Part shown: piece after piece, positions 11,457-22,731 of the stretch
Position numbering within the stretch: the first letter of the stretch is position 1
Layout of the letters: every line of letters starts with the position of its first letter
Assembly (NCBI GenBank): GCA_003996215.1
Contig: QJPP01005278.1
Coordinates: 1-64,000, forward strand
Direction: 5' to 3'
Length of the DNA stretch: 64,000 nt
Source: Jaltomata sinuosa
Taxonomy: Eukaryota > Streptophyta > Magnoliopsida > Solanales > Solanaceae
Translations under genes and position numbers: made by a program
Notes under the pieces: generated by a model
Seen by the model: only the letters and a program-made list of their open reading frames with translations
Database searches by the model: none
What the model was told of the DNA's origin: nothing

Positions 11457-13695
11457 TGTAATGACCTATTCCATCATAATAATAAAGGGAATACATAAGT
11501 ACCCGACTCTTAGGCTAGGATAAGCTTTGACAAAAATCTAGTATTTGATGCCTTAGAGATGGTTGGGATCTCATGGTATGTTGTATAATAGTATGGTGTC
11601 CATTTATGAATAGTCAACTGATGTAGGATCATGTAGGAAGTTTTGGGATGGAAATCGGGTCCATAAAACTTTGGTTATCGTAGTTGTTGTGTCGGGATTA
11701 ATTTGAAATGTTGAGAAAATGAAGTGTGTTATGAAATGAGAAGTTTTGAACAATTTTATGATGTTTTGGAAATTGTAGCTTGCCGTGAAGAGACACCTCT
11801 CATTGTGATGAGTCACAATAGTGAGACGCGGCTCGTTGTGATGAGCGAAGGGAAAAAATCCTGCACTTAAGTCAGTTTTCTGTATCATTTTCCCACAAAC
11901 TCTAACTTGCATTATAGAGCTTTAAGAGGGTGATTTCCCCCAGAATTAAGTGTTTTTCTTCATTTGAGGTAAGTAACTCCATAAACCTTTTTGTTTATTG
12001 ATCAATAATCTTTGTAAGACCTTTAGATTGATGACTAATGCTGAAATTCTTGGGTTTGAGCCCTAAAAGTATGGAAAGTGGGTAAAATTCCATGGGTAGG
12101 TATAATTTCACCTAGAATTGATTTTGCGATGTGTTTTTATGATTCCTAGCTTAAAATATATAGTTCTTAACCTGATTAGGACTAATGGAGAACCTTGGAT
12201 TCCATAAATATGAGACCTTTAGGCATAAAAATGGAAAAATGGGTTAACTTGACTAGAAACCTTTTGGGTGTTGATTATTTGATTATGGTGGAACTAGATA
12301 ATGTATAATTGATCCATGGGGAATGCTACAAGCCTCGGATAAGGGTAGAATTAGTGGATAAAATTCCCAAAGCCTGAAATAAAGAGTAAATGATTAATTA
12401 CTCTTGCAAATTGTTATTTATAGACCTTGAACGATCCGAAGTCTTAAGGAAGGGGAAGACACTTATGAAGTAACTTACGGATGATAATTCTTCACTCGAG
12501 GTAGGTTACAGTTTAAATTGGAGTTGAGACATGTTTTACTGCATTTATGTGGTTAAGTTATATGACTTGTTATTTATCTTTAGACATGTTTGAAATGGTG
12601 ATTGTTTTCATGTCGTGCTTGAATGAATAAGTGTACTGTGTTAAATCCTGAGAGATAGAACTAGGAACTATAGGTTCATTGATACTTAGAGCAGGTACCA
12701 CAAGCCGATACAGATTGATCTTGTTACTTATTTGGGATTGGGTACCACAAGCCGATACAGATTGATATTGTTACTTATTTGGGATTGGGTACCACGAGCC
12801 AGTACATATTGATGTTGTTACTTTTTTGGGAGCGATTAACATGAGACGATATGGTACATGGACGCCTACGGTCTCCTACAAGTCATTGCTAGTTAGGCCT
12901 AAAATAAGACCCCTAGCATGTGTGTGCGCTCTTTTAATATTGCTTTGTTCTCTGGATTAGGTACTGTGAGATGAAATGTGAATTGAAGTGAGGCTTATGA
13001 TTTTACATGAATTGTAAAGGTTAAATAAACATAGACTCATGTGATATAAATGTTGGAAGTGTGATTCTTATATCATTGTGGTGATACTTCTATGACTTTT
13101 ATGATCGTTATATGAATATTGATGGCTTAACTTGAATGATTACTTGTTGACTGAAATACATGCTAAGTGTTATAGTACATTGTACTTATCTGATTGGACT
13201 GTATACTTGTTCTAAACAGAGTCGGCCTATGATACCTACTATTAAATAGTGGTTTTATACTGATACTACCATGTACTCTTCTTTGTTGAGTGCAGACTGT
13301 GTTTTAGAGGCTGAGATGCGACCTTGTCTAGGCTAGGCGATTGACATTTTGATCAAAATGTGAACACTATTTCTCAGGCTGCTGTGGATCCTCCTAGAGT
13401 TTTCATCCTTCTTCTGAAGAATTGAACTCTTTACTATTTTTACTTATTTTTTGACATGTTAAAATGGATATTGATTAGAGTTGTTATACGGTAAATTTCA
13501 GTTCTTGGGGAATGTAATAGGTAGTTTGATTTTTGCACTTATATTTATTTAGTATCAATTATCTTTGTTTTAGTTAAGTTGGTTTTGTTCATTATCTCTT
13601 TTAAAAATTGGTTAAGTACAAAGGTTAAGGTTCAGTATAGATGGTTCAACCGGAGGGTTAGTAAGGGTTCCACTCACGGTCATTTGGGTCGTGAC
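11457..13695 (+). repeat. Element A 3' LTR (2.24 kb), ending at 14554 after a hAT insertion
   Basis: It starts TGTAATGACC just downstream of the chromodomain. Its last bases GTCGTGAC (13688-13695) are repeated as GTTGTGAC at 14546-14553, followed by the terminal A at 14554, so the LTR end is split by the hAT element. It contains a three-unit tandem repeat. Element A is inserted into LINE sequence that resumes at 14555. Confidence 0.82.
12694..12834 (+). repeat. 3 x 47 bp tandem repeat in element A LTR
   Basis: Units start at 12694, 12741 and 12788, each opening with the palindrome GGTACC and continuing with a form of CACAAGCCGATACA. The third unit is more diverged. Period and copy number resemble the 46 bp array of E1, although the sequence differs. 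Confidence 0.9.
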
Positions 13696-14545
13696 TAGGG
13701 TGGCAAATGGGTTGTTTAGGATGAAGTTGGGCGGGTCAAGATAGGCTGAACAAATAAATAAGCTAGTTCCCAACCCTGCCCAAAGGTCATTTGGATCAGG
13801 ATGGACTGGGTCAAGATGGGCTAAACAATGGGCTATAACTAAACCCGCCCAACTTTATCCAAATATTACAATATTATCAATTCTTAAACAAACCAAAACA
13901 TAATATTTTCTAAAAAGTATTTTTTTTTCAACTTTAGATATTGAGGACAAAGCTGACAAGAATACATTTTTTTTACTTATTCTATTTGATTCATTTTCTT
14001 TTATTTGATTTATTTACATAACACATAGAAAAGGCAATTATGTAAGAACTATCATGCTACCAAACACCAAATTCCATATTTGTAGCTCTATCAAGTAAAT
14101 TGTTCCATCTATAGTAATATTTTGGTTGATGTATATCAAATAGTAAGAACAGATATAAATGGTTTGGACATTCTAAAGAACACTAATAACAAAAAGAGGT
14201 ACTCAAGAATTTACAGGTGATCATTGCAGGTAATAATTCTTTTCATATTTATATAATCAGCAAAAGAAAACAATATGAAATAGAAGCATGTACGAATACA
14301 ATAATCCTACTCAAATATGGGTGAGAGTTTCGTAAGATAACTAGAGAAAATTGGGCAGTATAATAACTAATAGCCAACAGGTTAGTTTGGTCAAAAATAT
14401 GGGTCAGTTTGGGCTGCTCAAAATAAATGGGTTGAGATGAGTTTTTCCCAAACTAGCCTATCCATAATATAGCCCATGCCCAACCCATGAAAATCTTGGC
14501 GAGTTGGGCAGGTCAAATGGGCTTGGGCTAAATTTGCCAGCCCTA
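13696..14545 (+). mobile_element. Non-autonomous hAT-type DNA transposon, 850 bp
   Basis: The ends are imperfect inverted repeats: TAGGGTGGCAAAT on the left and, reading inward from the right, TAGGGCTGGCAAAT. The flanks GTCGTGAC and GTTGTGAC form an 8 bp target duplication with one transition, as expected for hAT elements. Both subterminal 150 bp regions are packed with GGGC/GCCC and GGGTCA words, typical transposase-binding repeats. There is no transposase frame in the AT-rich centre, so it would have needed a transposase supplied in trans. Confidence 0.85.
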
Positions 14546-14554
14546 GTTGTGACA

Positions 14555-15713
14555 ATGAGAGGCCTAAGTGGAGTTTAGATTTGAATTATCTATCCTATGG
14601 GGATGATATTATTATTTTTGTGTCTCTCACTGGAGTTAATCATGAACACCATGGGCGAGTATGAGAGAATCTTAGGGGGAAAAATTAACAAGGAGAAAAA
14701 GTATTTTCAACGTGTTCCATAAAGCATCCAGTGATATCACACAACAGATCTTACAAATCACAAATTTTCCTAGAAGATAATTTTCATTCCATTATTTGAG
14801 ATGTCTTATTTTCATGCCATGAAAAAGAAAATATATTACAAAGACATAATCAAAAAGGTGATGAATAAATTACAAGCATGGAAGGGAAAGCTTTTATCTT
14901 ATGAGGGAAAGGTCGTATTGATCACTATTGTTCTATAGAGCATGCCTATTCATTTACTATTTGCAATTATTCCTCCAAAGTGTGTGCTATATGACCTACA
15001 TAGCTCTTTTCTAGGTTTTTATGGAACAACAAAGAGGATGGAAGTAGTGAGCACTGCATTGCATGGACTAAAATATGTCTACCCAAACAATAAGACGGCA
15101 TGGGCTTTAGATCACTCTTTGATATCTCTCAAGCTTTATTTGCTAAACTATAGTGGAGATTGAGAACCAAAAGTTCCATGTGGGCCAATTACATATGGAA
15201 TAAGTATTGCAAAAGACATATTCCACAAATAGTGGAAGGGAAAGATGGTTCACAACTGTGAAAAAAGATTTTGGAAGCTAGGGATAATATAGGCCATGAT
15301 TTGGTGAAAAATAAAATGCAGACACTCTAATGTTTGATTTGATTACTTGAACAAATTGGGTGATTTACATTATGTTATCCCTCATACCATTAACATAGAC
15401 AGAACCGTAGAAGACATAAGTTAATTGATGAATCACAATGGGTGGGATAAATTGAAAGTATAGGTGACACTCCCCCAGACATTGTATTACATATACAATC
15501 TGAACTAATAATCACTAGCAAGGGAGAGGAGTGGGATATACCATGATGGATGCTAACAAGCTTAGGAAACTTCTCACTCAATAATGCATGAGATATACTG
15601 CAACCAAGAGAGGTCCAACAACCAATTATGACTAATATATAAGTAAGAGGGGAACCTTTTAAGGTATCCTTTTACATATGGAGGCTATGGAAACAGATAC
15701 TACCTGATGCAAT
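14555..15713 (+). pseudogene. LINE (L1-type) reverse transcriptase remnant
   Basis: Translated blocks follow the plant L1 ORF2 order: SYGDDIIIF (catalytic aspartates at 14602-14607), then INKEK, FPFHYL, a weak LLSYEGKVVLI, SMPIHLLFAIIPPK (14943 on), WANYIWNKYCKRHIPQ near 15180-15225, and IPFK-type linker sequence toward 15690. L1 usually has FADD or YADD; here the second residue is Gly. Many stops and frameshifts are present. The 5' part is missing because element A begins there, and no poly-A end is seen at 15713. Confidence 0.8.
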
Positions 15714-15908
15714 CCAAGGTGCCTCAAGTCCTTTTAGAAGGAGTCAAGCACGGGAGCTCCAAGTGTTACAAGGCCTATTCATGAAAAGAGATGCACTTAA
15801 GTGCATTATGGATCCTTCCCGAGGATCCCATGTGTTAATGATAGCTTGGGAGATAAAAGGAAGGTAGAGGCATAGGATGGACATGCTAGTGAAGAAATGG
15901 GCTTAGCA
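15714..15908 (+). pseudogene. Possible chromovirus polyprotein C-terminus before a short LTR
   Basis: The sequence reads SPFRRSQARELQ, then LQGLFMKRDALK, resembling the TRSRAKELQ-type tail found at the C-terminus of Galadriel-like polyproteins. It is followed by an LTR and then by a PBS and gag. If the assignment is right, the order pol-end, LTR, gag indicates two tandem copies sharing one LTR. The match is short, so this is tentative. Confidence 0.4.
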
Positions 15909-16332
15909 TGTTAATGAATATTTCGTGAATTCAACCAAATGAAGGCAACCAAATAAGGCCCTTACTTCATTAAGGGTATAATTGTAATAGTTTGTGTCTT
16001 CCTATTTTTATCCTAGTATAAGTAGTAGTATTTTTCTTATTTCCCTAGGTAGATTACATTGAGATTGAATACTAAATACTCTTTGAGAGATTTGTGAGCG
16101 TGCTTAAGATTTTGATTGTGTTGAATTTGGAAAGAATGATTGCTTGGGAATCTAATTCCCTTATGGACTTTCTCATAGTTTCGGTTCTATCTTGAACATT
16201 TAATGGAGGTCTCTACATTTTTAGTATTGGTTGCCTTAATTTTCAATTTGTGTGTCTACTTTTCTGTCTTTTTCCCTCTTCCTTTTTATTCATTTTCTTG
16301 TTATTTTTAATTTTTTACTTAGAATTGCATCA
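15909..16332 (+). repeat. Short LTR of Galadriel-like element (about 424 bp)
   Basis: The right edge is well supported: GCATCA at 16327-16332 followed directly by a PBS. The left edge is proposed at TGTTAATGA because it gives TG...CA ends; no clear polypurine tract fixes it, so the start could be tens of bases off. Contents are AT-rich, with promoter-like TATAAGTAG near 16020. Confidence 0.6.
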
Positions 16333-16334
16333 AT

Positions 16335-16347
16335 TGGTATCAAGAGC
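16335..16347 (+). promoter_or_regulatory. Primer binding site of the Galadriel-like element
   Basis: TGGTATCAAGAGC matches the initiator Met-tRNA site with one extra A. It follows the LTR end by two bases and fixes a plus-strand orientation. Confidence 0.8.
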
Positions 16348-17546
16348 TTGGATTAGATTTGTTCCTACAAATATACTCTTGTGATTTTGATATTTTAAAA
16401 AAAAATCCAAAAATTCATCCAAAAAAATCCAAAATATTTTTGTTGTTGTTGTTGTTTGTTTGTTTGTTTTGTTGTTTTTGATACTAGATTCATGTTCCTT
16501 AGTGTAATTTTAGTTTCAATCTGAAGTTTCAAGTGGTTTTGAGTCGTGGAGAAGATTTTACCATGGAAGAGTGTTGAAGCTTTGAAAACTCGAAGAATTC
16601 AAGTGGGTTTTGTTAATTAAGGGTGCAATCGAGCTTAATATTATTTGAGGTTTGTTCTCTAGTTCGAGGGGAGCTAATCCGAAAAGTTGGGGTGATTTGG
16701 AGAAGGATTTTATTCTTTGTATTCTTGGAGTTCTTAAAGAAGAAGAAGAAGCCAAAAAGGTACATTTGATCTAAGTCTTCAACATAAATTTTTGCAAAAG
16801 GTGTTTGTTGGGTCCCCAAGTGGATAATATTAGTTGAAAAAAATTCAAAAAAAAATCAATGATATTTTCCATGTGGACCTGCCACGTCAACTACCAGCTA
16901 CCACGCGAGTGCCATGAGATAGCTAACACAATAGTCAGTCAGCTGCCATGTGCAGACCAAGCCAAGATCCCCTGCACGCGTGTGCACCATAGTTTCAGAG
17001 AGGGTTCAATTTTTAGCACCCCAATTTTTTTCTAAATGTTGGAAATTTTCAGACCCCAAAATTTTTGTAAAATGTAAATTTTTTTTTGGTCTGTTGCTAC
17101 ATTCATTTATGTTTCAATTTCTCAACTACTTAACAACTAATTATCAATTTTAATTACTTGTTAAATAGTTCTTCATATTCATACAATTTTTTTAATTCTT
17201 ACAACTAATTAACAACAAGTAATTCCTTCAACTTCTTGTTACTTAGTTCATGAGTCCAAATTTTTCGTGCCAATTCTTCTTCAACTTTTCTTGCTTAATT
17301 TTGTTGAAACTTCTTGACTGTTGTCCGTTAGCTTTGCGAGTTCCTTCTAGATTCAAACAAGAATAAATTCTTGACCTCAAGTAGAGACTGAAACCTTGCA
17401 ACTTATCAGACTAAACAAGATATAATCATTGGCTAAAGCAATTTGTGAGGCAAACAAAGGTGCGCTTCCATGAGTGATTGTGATCTTTTATTTTAACTAA
17501 CCTAATGTGTTTGCTTGTTTTGATTTAGTTTCTTCAATAGGTACAC
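16348..17546 (+). other. Untranslated leader of the Galadriel-like element
   Basis: AT-rich sequence with no credible gene. It holds a (TTG)/(TTTG) microsatellite near 16440-16475 and runs of A and T. Its length is normal for a gypsy leader between PBS and gag. Confidence 0.55.
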
Positions 17547-19287
17547 ATGTTGACTCCTGATAAGGAGAATCAGGTTACCACAGTGGAACCCCATTTTACT
17601 AAAATTGATGAACTTCCTCACCACTTTCTCTACCCGATTGGATCGATTGGATACTCGACTTGAGGGCATTAAATAGAGGATTAGGAACACATATTCAACT
17701 CCTTTCACTAATTACCATGGACACTCAAGTGGAGCTCGCCAAGACACTTCATCCCCGATCTTACCCCATACTCTTCACTGAAAGTTATATCCCACTTCCA
17801 CTACCCCACTGCCACATACTATCACCCTACTACAAAATACTACCCACCAACCTCTACCTTAAGTACCTCAAAAACTACCACATGTACCTCAATCACAACC
17901 CTTTGTGACTTAACCACCACAACATGTACCTCCACCACCACTTAATGTCCGTCAACAAATCTAAAATTTCCATCCAATTCGAAATGTCCAACCAATGGGT
18001 GATGAGCTCCACAAGGTGTTCTAATAGGAGTTAGAAGAGGTAGTTGATGAATATAAGAACCAAATAAGAGGACAATATATGCAATTCCATGATCCTCATC
18101 ATGGAAGAGGGGAAATGCATGGTCATATCCCTTAAATGGGTAGGCAAAGTGGATTTCAAAGGTAAGACAACCACGAAGGCCGAGGGTATCATGATGACAA
18201 CTATGGAGAAGATACATATGAAGATAATTGATGCCATTGAAACATTAGGGGTCGAGACATGAGTCTTAAGAAACCCTGATTTTTTCCTTGATTGGGTGAT
18301 GTAATATGATAGAATCTTATTGACTAATGAAATGTTTGAAGTGTGAAAGGTATCGTATATTATTTCTCAATTTAAGGGGTTTGCTTTTTCATATTGAGAA
18401 AACGATATTATTTCTCAATTTAAGGTTGCTTTTTCATATTGAGAAACTCAAGTTAACGAAAGGAGAATGCATGGATTGGCTCTCCTTCCCACTTGAGAAG
18501 AGATAAAGGCAATCTTGAGGCACAAATATGTCATCAAACAGTATTTTTAAGAGAAACTAAAGAAGGTCTACACTTTACAACAAGGCACCAAAAGTGTGAA
18601 AAAATATTATGATGACTTCCAATTTGTGAAGAGGAGGATCGACTTTGAAGAGGTACTATGAATGTTATGACTCAGTTCTGTGTCAGGTTGAGTAGAGAGA
18701 TTCCTTCCCAAAAATGTTTCCACAACTATCATGATATTAGTGAAACTATTAAAGTGGCTATTGATATTTAGGTGGGGATCAAGAAAGAAAAACTTGACAA
18801 GTAAAGAGGGTACAAGGATTCATGGACTAACAACAAAGAAGAGTGCTCTTCCTCTTCGAATTGGCAAGAAAACAAGGGCAACAAGAAAAAATCAAAGAAT
18901 CCCTTTGTCCAAGGCAATCAAGTTGAGAAGACGATTCCCAAATTTCCCCCAAAGGAAGGAGGTAATTCTTCTAAACCTCTTCAATGCTTTAAATGTAAAG
19001 GTTTGGGTCATTGGATGAGTGAGTGCACCAATTGGAGGGAATTCATTGTAATGATGGAAGAAGCTTGTAGTGATGATTATGTGCATTTTCTTGATAGGGA
19101 TGACAATAAGGGTACCCACGAAGAGTGTGATGTTATTGATGATGATGAGAAGGCTGACCAATATGGAGATGTTTTTGTTCCTAGTGGATTAACAAGGAGG
19201 GCCTTGGTAATCAAGGATATGCCTCAAGATATAATGACCCAAATCGTTGTTATTTTAAAAACCATCCATGAAAAACATTTTGACTAA
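17547..19287 (+). pseudogene. Galadriel-like gag with zinc knuckle, decayed
   Basis: An ATG at 17547 opens MLTPDKENQ and soon meets a stop. Pieces of the Gag core follow: an acidic RGRDMSLKKPDFFLDWV-like block near 18250-18300, and an LKKVYTLQQGTKSV-like stretch near 18550-18600. The zinc knuckle CFKCKGLGHWMSEC is intact at 18985-19026 and is followed by an open, acidic tail to 19287. Several frames are needed to read it, and a 48 bp tandem duplication disrupts the middle. Protease and pol that should follow are absent. Confidence 0.72.
18359..18449 (+). repeat. Tandem duplication (48 + ~43 bp) inside gag, with hairpin arms
   Basis: The unit begins at 18359 and repeats at 18407, differing mainly by a small deletion. 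Each unit holds inverted arms TTTCTCAAT and ATTGAGAAA. The duplication is not expected in a functional gag and shifts the frame. Confidence 0.85.
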
Positions 19288-19389
19288 GAAATCCTTGTTT
19301 TGGACTTTGCAGGAATTATCCCGAGTGTTAATTAAAATGGTCATTTATTTAAGTCCTCTTATGTCATCTCCCTCCTCTAAAAAATACCC

Positions 19390-21545
19390 CAAGTGAATCA
19401 TATACCTAGAATGATGAGGATTTGGAGGCCATTCTCTATGGGAGAGATTCTGAAGCATTTCCAGTGAAGTTTCTGGCATTAGTATAAGGCAAGGACCATG
19501 TGGGATAACTTTTTGCTCTCCATGGCAGTGGAATTCATCTGAGAGTTTGGTTCTGATTTAAGTGTAGTAGACATAGGCTAGATGCACGTAATAATGATAG
19601 TTATGATGAGCGATTTCATATCTTAGGCCTTCAAGCATGGTGTTTGGATGGGTTGAATAATATCCTAGACTAGGACAACAAATTTGTGATATTGAATGTT
19701 AAGTTATTGAACTGTATTTCTCCTTTAATTTTCTAAAAATATAAGTTGAGGTAAGTTGACAAATGAAAGCATATTATGCATTAGAAGTAGGGTTAGGGAA
19801 ATAATGAAAGTAATGAATGTGAGCTAGGTCAAGAGTATGCTTTCAGTGGGGTCAAAGGAGTCCTGTAGAGTTCGAATTGAGAGTGGAGGGAATGGGTCGT
19901 AGGTGCATAGATATCATGGTGAGTCAGGAAGAGTTTGAAGAGTTATATATGTGTGTGTATGTGTTGTGCTTGTGGTTAGTTTCTCATAGTAAAATGAGTA
20001 TAGACATAGTAGAGGGGAATTGAAGTGAGATGTAGGGATGGTATCCGGGATCGGAGTCATCAGTCAGTATAAACATACGTGATGGCTAGCGTTATAGTCG
20101 TAGGTAGGGTGAGTATGAGTAATCCAGGTGTAACGTGGAGTTAATTTACTCCTTGCTTAAATATATACATATTAAAGTTATAGCTTGAGTAGCCTTTGGA
20201 CAGTACATGAATTATTAATAGTAGTAAGGACTTGCTTTACTCTGTGCTTATATGTTAGTTGGGTATTTGTGATTTGCTTTTGGGCATTACTTATGATTAT
20301 TGATTGTATTATGCATTGAACATATGTTTTTAGATGGTATAGAGGTGATATATGGATCAGCTGTTACGCCATACTACTATATAGTTCGGGTGTCATGCCT
20401 ACAATGTTACTACGATTGATGTCACGCCGACACTCATACATTGATAAAGCTCATCCCATGTAGGTTATAGATGAGAGTCCCTAGCAACTCTAGTATGTGT
20501 GTATATCTTACATCTATGAAATCATCATTTCATTGACATATTTATTGTTATTACCATTGTTGAAAGAATCTGCCTGAATGTAATGGATGTATTTGTATAC
20601 CCGTATATCTGTTGAGATTAAGTGTTATGACTATACTTGTTTCGTGTTGTGTGGTTGGGTTGTGAGAATGAGTAGTGAACAAAATACATAGGTATAATGT
20701 TAGGTATGCCTTGATCGGAGTATTTATCTTAATCTAAGTATGTATAGTGTATACATGTTGTATATGTGGAGTATGGGGTGATCTGGTCTAGTCCTCATAG
20801 TATCCTAGAAAGTTAGACTAGTGGTCTTATCGGTACAATTTAGAGGTGGAGTAGTAAGTCATAATCGTGTTGGGCGTAGAGTCGTAGGGCTATTAGTTAA
20901 GAGGGTAAGACAAGAGTTAGGGAGCATAAAGAGGGGACAAATTGTCATAGGAAAAAGATATACGAAAATGTTAAATATCACGTATGTCACAGAGATGCTT
21001 AGGGCAACGTGTCAAAGACCTGAAGAGAGGGGCATTGGGAGGGTTTAGTTATCTGCAATCTTAACTCGTGTCATGATTTCCTCTATATTTTCTATTGTTG
21101 TTATTTTTTTCTAATCCTAGTCGGCCGATAATACCTATCAGTACATGTGGTTGTACTTATGCTAAACTTACTATATCTCCACTCGGAGGTATAGCCCTGT
21201 TGTAGGTCAGTTGGAGTTTATATAGGTACGACGGTGGTTAATCTTCAGCAGCTACTATCGTCTCACTCTTACATGGATGCTCTATATCTCGGGTCTTCCT
21301 TTCCATTGCTTAGTGCACTTGTACTAGTTTAGATTAGGTTCTGGGAAATTTTAATTTTATTTTCCGCAATGAAATAAGTTAACAAATGTATTTGAATAAG
21401 ATTTTTGTTTTCATTAAGAGATTTTTCTATTAAAAACCATTTTGTCTAACATGCGTACTTAATTGCATGGTTGGGTGGTAAGGATTCTTCTATCTAGGGT
21501 GGAGTCAGGTAGGTGCGAGCATGATCCATTAATTGGGTCGTGTCA
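19390..21545 (+). repeat. Element T 5' LTR, degenerate, plus strand
   Basis: The region has the composition and word use of Tekay-type LTRs, including GTCACGCCGACA-like words near 20430, and GGCCGATAATACCTA near 21122-21136, which also occurs in the E1 and E2 LTRs on the other strand. It ends GGGTCGTGTCA at 21545 and is followed by a decayed PBS. The left edge is not defined; 19390 is where gag-related sequence fades. No gene is visible. Confidence 0.55.
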
Positions 21546-21548
21546 AGA

Positions 21549-21561
21549 TGTTATCGGTGTC
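21549..21561 (+). promoter_or_regulatory. Decayed primer binding site of element T
   Basis: TGTTATCGGTGTC can be aligned with TGGTATCAGAGC, sharing the TG-TATC-G-G-C skeleton. It lies four bases after the proposed LTR end. It is supported mainly by position and by the leader that follows. Confidence 0.5.
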
Positions 21562-21781
21562 CCAGTGCAGGAGAAAATATTGAGTAGAGTCCTGCGGATT
21601 GGTGTGTTGACGTCCATATCAAATCGGTAGGAAGCTACAAGGGATCTAGGAAATCAGTCTCACTTTCTTCTCTCCCATCAAGAAACTCAGTGTTGTCTCC
21701 ATGAGTTGAGTCCAATTGGTATCTCGACTATCACACTTGAGATTAGTTGGTGCCGATTGATATCTCAGTAATGTTTGGAAG
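21562..21781 (+). other. Element T leader, interrupted by E3
   Basis: It contains GAGTAGAGTCCTG, then a hairpin, then GGAAGCTACAAGGGATCTAGG, in the same order as the sense-strand leaders of E1, E2 and E6. It stops at 21781 where the E3 LTR begins. Its gag-pol could be E5 (45911 on), which has the same orientation; this link is inference. Confidence 0.55.
21597..21625 (+). promoter_or_regulatory. Element T leader stem-loop with GACGTC loop
   Basis: Arms GATTGGTGTG and CATATCAAATC form ten pairs (two G-U) with one bulged A, closing the 8-nt loop TTGACGTC. The loop includes the perfect palindrome GACGTC. It lies 36 nt after the PBS. Confidence 0.6.
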
Positions 21782-22731
21782 TGTCACGACTCAAAATCGG
21801 GCAATGATTGTGCCTAGTAAAAACCCCCAGTAGGCAAGTCAATCCAAGTAAATGATAGTACAACTAAGCATTTAAATAAGGGAAGTAGAAGGGAAAATAT
21901 AATAAGATAGGGGCCAACAATATAGATATATACCAACCGTATAAAATATACAACAATGGCCCTAAAGAGTCAGGGAAAGACAATACATATATAGAAACCA
22001 ACCCTAGACCTGGTGTCACCGGTACAAGAGCATCTAAAGTATGGAATAAAGGTATACAACATAGTAGTGTCTACAAAATTCAAAAATACAAACAGTATGT
22101 CAAGATGGAAGGCAGTAAGGATCTCCAAACGCCGGGAGCTCACCACGATCCGAACAACGGTTGGCTACGAAGACATGAGGATCAATGGGGGTGGCTAATA
22201 CTACGTGTTATACATCAGAAAAAGATGCAGAAATATAGTATGAGTACAAAAACACGGGGTACTCAGTGGGCATCATAGGCCGGCCAAGTTCAGAAAGATA
22301 TTACATAATGTAAGAAACAGGAAAGTAAACTAACTATAGGGATCCACCTAAATTCTAGTTATAACGAGGAAACTAAAAATCGAACAATCTAAGCTAACAG
22401 TATAGATACAACGATAAAAGAAAAGAAAGTATTTAAAGCAGAAACAACCAACATCAAATACAGTGTAGCATGAGATAGATTCTATGCAATATGAGGCTGA
22501 TGCAACATGAGTTCGGAATCTTACATCGGACGTGCAATAAGTAAACATGAGTCTTGAATCTTACATTGGACATGTAGTATGTAAATATGAGTTTGGGATC
22601 ATACGTCGGACATGCAATAAGTAAAAATGGGTCCTGAATCTTACATCAGACATGCAATAAGTAAAAACGCCCTTCATAGATCTCAAATAAGTAAAAAGGG
22701 AGGCATTTAGTTTTTAAGTCTGAAATTAGCA
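21782..22731 (-). repeat. E3 LTR, first part (3' LTR of a minus-strand element)
   Basis: It begins TGTCACGACTC, the reverse complement of a GTGACA LTR end, and runs without a break until the E2 LTR starts at 22732. It resumes at 35334, so E2 sits inside this LTR. With both parts joined the LTR is about 2.69 kb. A short word, roughly TGAATCTTACATCGGACATGC, recurs several times near 22510-22660. Confidence 0.75.

Noticed and set aside
11604..11912. 102-residue minus-strand open frame
   Set aside because: It lies inside the element A LTR, has no recognisable domain and is on the strand opposite to the element.
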